Source: an uncultured Actinomycetes bacterium
GTDB lineage: Bacteria; Actinomycetota; Actinomycetes; Mycobacteriales; Mycobacteriaceae
Reading direction: 5' to 3'
Length of the DNA: 16,375 bases
NCBI GenBank assembly: GCA_903911165.1
Contig: CAIWCQ010000245.1
Location: forward strand, 1 to 16,375
A model generated the notes under the pieces. That model was not told the DNA's origin. It was given only the letters and a program-made list of their open reading frames with translations, and did not search any database. Positions 15,431-16,375 of this stretch are shown here, one piece after another. The translations under genes were made by a program, and so were the position numbers. How positions within the stretch are numbered: position 1 is the first letter of the stretch; the number at the start of each line of letters is the position of its first letter.

Positions 15431-15510
15431 CCGTCGTGGGCAGTACCAGACAACCCGTCGTGGGTGGGGACGACCAGACAAGCCGTCGTGGGTGGGCACG
15501 ACCAGGCAAC
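15431..15510. repeat. Three tandem copies of a 24-28 bp repeat upstream of lipQ
   Basis: Copies at 15431-15454 (24 bp), 15455-15482 (28 bp) and 15483-15510 (28 bp) share CCGTCGTGGG...ACCAG(A/G)CAA. The third copy holds a perfect inverted repeat, GTCGTG-N6-CACGAC, the second a 5-bp version, and the first has lost it. The unit is not a multiple of three and no gene covers it, so it is an intergenic minisatellite. The rest of the 288-bp gap between tRNA-Arg and lipQ (15245-15532) shows the tRNA promoter and nothing else I can support. Confidence 0.8.
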
Positions 15511-15532
15511 GACGTCGAGGGAGCCGGCCGCC

Positions 15533-16375
15533 ATGGGCAGCGTGTTCAGTGAGGTCACCGAGCGATGCGCCCGGAGCTATCGGACCGGATCCCTGGTTCT
15601 GCGCGGTTCGCCGGCGGCCGCTGGCTGGCTGTTGGGTTGGCTTTCCGCCGAGTTCGGCCCGCATGTTCTGACCGGGCATGCGCTGTCGGCGGTGCCCTCC
15701 CCACTGGAGCGGATGGCGCGCGGGCTCGCCGTGCAGCGCGCCGATTCGGTGCTTGAGGCGGCCTTGTCAGAGACGTTCGGTGGCGGCTTCGAGGACAGCG
15801 TTCGCCATCCGCTGGAGCCCTATGTCGCGCGCCGGCCGAGCCTGTCCGGTTTGGTGGCCGCCATGCGGGATCGACGGCGGTACTCGGCGTCGACCTCTGA
15901 TATCGCCTACGGTCCTGGCAGTCGACACCAGCTTGACATCTGGCGTCGCCCGGATCTGGCCGAGGGCCAGCGAGCGCCGGTGCTGATTCAGGTACCGGGT
16001 GGAGGCTGGTCGATCAACGACAAGCGCGGGCAGGCCTATCCGCTGATGAGCCGGATGGTCGAACTCGGCTGGATCTGCGTGCCGATCAATTACAGCCGCA
16101 GCCCTCGGTCGGCGTGGCCGGCCCACATCACCGACGTCAAGCGGGCGATCGCCTGGGTTCGCGCCAACATCGCCGACTACGGTGGCGACCCGGACTTCAT
16201 CGCCATCACCGGAGGCTCCGCCGGCGGCCATTTGACCTCGCTCGCCGCTCTGACGTCCGGTGATGACCGCCTGCAACCGGGTTTTGAAGACGCCGACACC
16301 AGCGTGCAGGCGGCCGTGCCCTACTACGGGGTCTACGACTTGACCGAGTTCGAGTCCATGCACGAGTTGATGCGG
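15533..16375 (+). CDS. lipQ: Esterase/lipase, LipQ-like alpha/beta hydrolase, 3' end outside the window
   Basis: 281 residues are present, open to the right edge. From about residue 120 the sequence is a class IV (HSL-type) alpha/beta hydrolase. An oxyanion-hole motif VPGGGW (154-159) has Pro where HGGG esterases have His. WPAHITDVKRAIAWVRANI (195-213) follows, then the nucleophile elbow GGSAGGH with Ser229. The acid and His residues lie beyond the window. The N-terminal 110 residues hold short hydrophobic stretches (AAAGWLLGWL) that may act as a cap or membrane contact. It would hydrolyse short-chain esters; the substrate is unknown. GAGGGAG (15517-15523) lies 9 nt before the ATG and supports this start. 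The symbol rests on resemblance and on adjacency to the echA14-like gene. Confidence 0.85.
   Translation, partial: MGSVFSEVTERCARSYRTGSLVLRGSPAAAGWLLGWLSAEFGPHVLTGHALSAVPSPLERMARGLAVQRADSVLEAALSETFGGGFEDSVRHPLEPYVARRPSLSGLVAAMRDRRRYSASTSDIAYGPGSRHQLDIWRRPDLAEGQRAPVLIQVPGGGWSINDKRGQAYPLMSRMVELGWICVPINYSRSPRSAWPAHITDVKRAIAWVRANIADYGGDPDFIAITGGSAGGHLTSLAALTSGDDRLQPGFEDADTSVQAAVPYYGVYDLTEFESMHELMR

Noticed and set aside
15431..15510. CRISPR-like array
   Set aside because: The repeats are directly tandem with no unique spacers, there are only three diverging copies, and no cas genes are in the window.
15404..15679. Minus-strand frame covering the tandem repeat
   Set aside because: The repeat unit is 24 or 28 bp, so successive copies fall in different frames. 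The frame also runs into the lipQ start. No start signal is seen.
15767..16363. 198-codon minus-strand frame
   Set aside because: Complement of the LipQ-like gene, which shows PGGGW and GGSAGGH motifs in the sense frame.

Overview
The window is high-GC actinobacterial DNA, almost certainly from a mycobacterium outside the M. tuberculosis complex. The evidence is gene content and order: orn, an Rv2510c-like ATPase, cmrA, an Rv2508c-like transporter, an Rv2507-like proline-rich membrane protein, a bkaR-like TetR gene, accD1, accA1 and fadE19 lie in the order I recall around M. tuberculosis Rv2511 to Rv2500c. They are followed by homologues of echA14 and lipQ (Rv2486/Rv2485c). The 13E12-type HNH gene and the mycolate-motif reductase also point to Mycobacteriaceae. 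All synteny statements are from memory, not from a search.

Layout. 1-637 (-) is a secreted protein of unknown function cut by the left edge. 757-2004 (-) is an alpha/beta-hydrolase-like protein. 2182-2216 is a strong intrinsic terminator behind tRNA-His (2225-2298, -), which follows orn (-). Orn diverges from a HerA/DUF853-type ATPase (+). That gene converges on cmrA (-), which diverges from a UMF1-type MFS transporter (+) across only 36 bp. The transporter converges, with a 4-bp stop overlap, on a proline-rich MmpS-like membrane protein (-), which lies downstream of the TetR regulator (-). The regulator diverges from the operon accD1-accA1-fadE19 (+), which builds an acyl-CoA (probably 3-methylcrotonyl-CoA) carboxylase and an acyl-CoA dehydrogenase for branched-chain amino acid catabolism. 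Next is a DUF222/HNH (13E12 family) gene (+) under a perfect mycobacterial SOS box. It overlaps at the stop codons with a crotonase-family gene (-, echA14-like). tRNA-Arg(UCU) (-), a small tandem-repeat block and the 5' part of a lipQ-like esterase (+) complete the window.

The most informative non-coding signals are four. (1) A LexA-type SOS box lies across the start codon of the HNH gene. (2) A twin palindromic operator sits between the TetR gene and accD1, each half covering the likely transcription start of one divergent promoter. (3) Several genes have a -10 hexamer (TANNNT) 6 to 8 nt before the start codon and no Shine-Dalgarno sequence, which is the mark of leaderless transcripts. (4) There is a 24/28/28-bp tandem repeat upstream of lipQ. 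The branched-chain cluster looks shorter than the M. tuberculosis one: no fadD35-scoA-scoB lies between the regulator and accD1, and no citE or bkd genes follow fadE19. I see no clear case for a wholly new system. The best leads are the regulatory architecture and the atypical active sites of the crotonase and the dehydrogenase.
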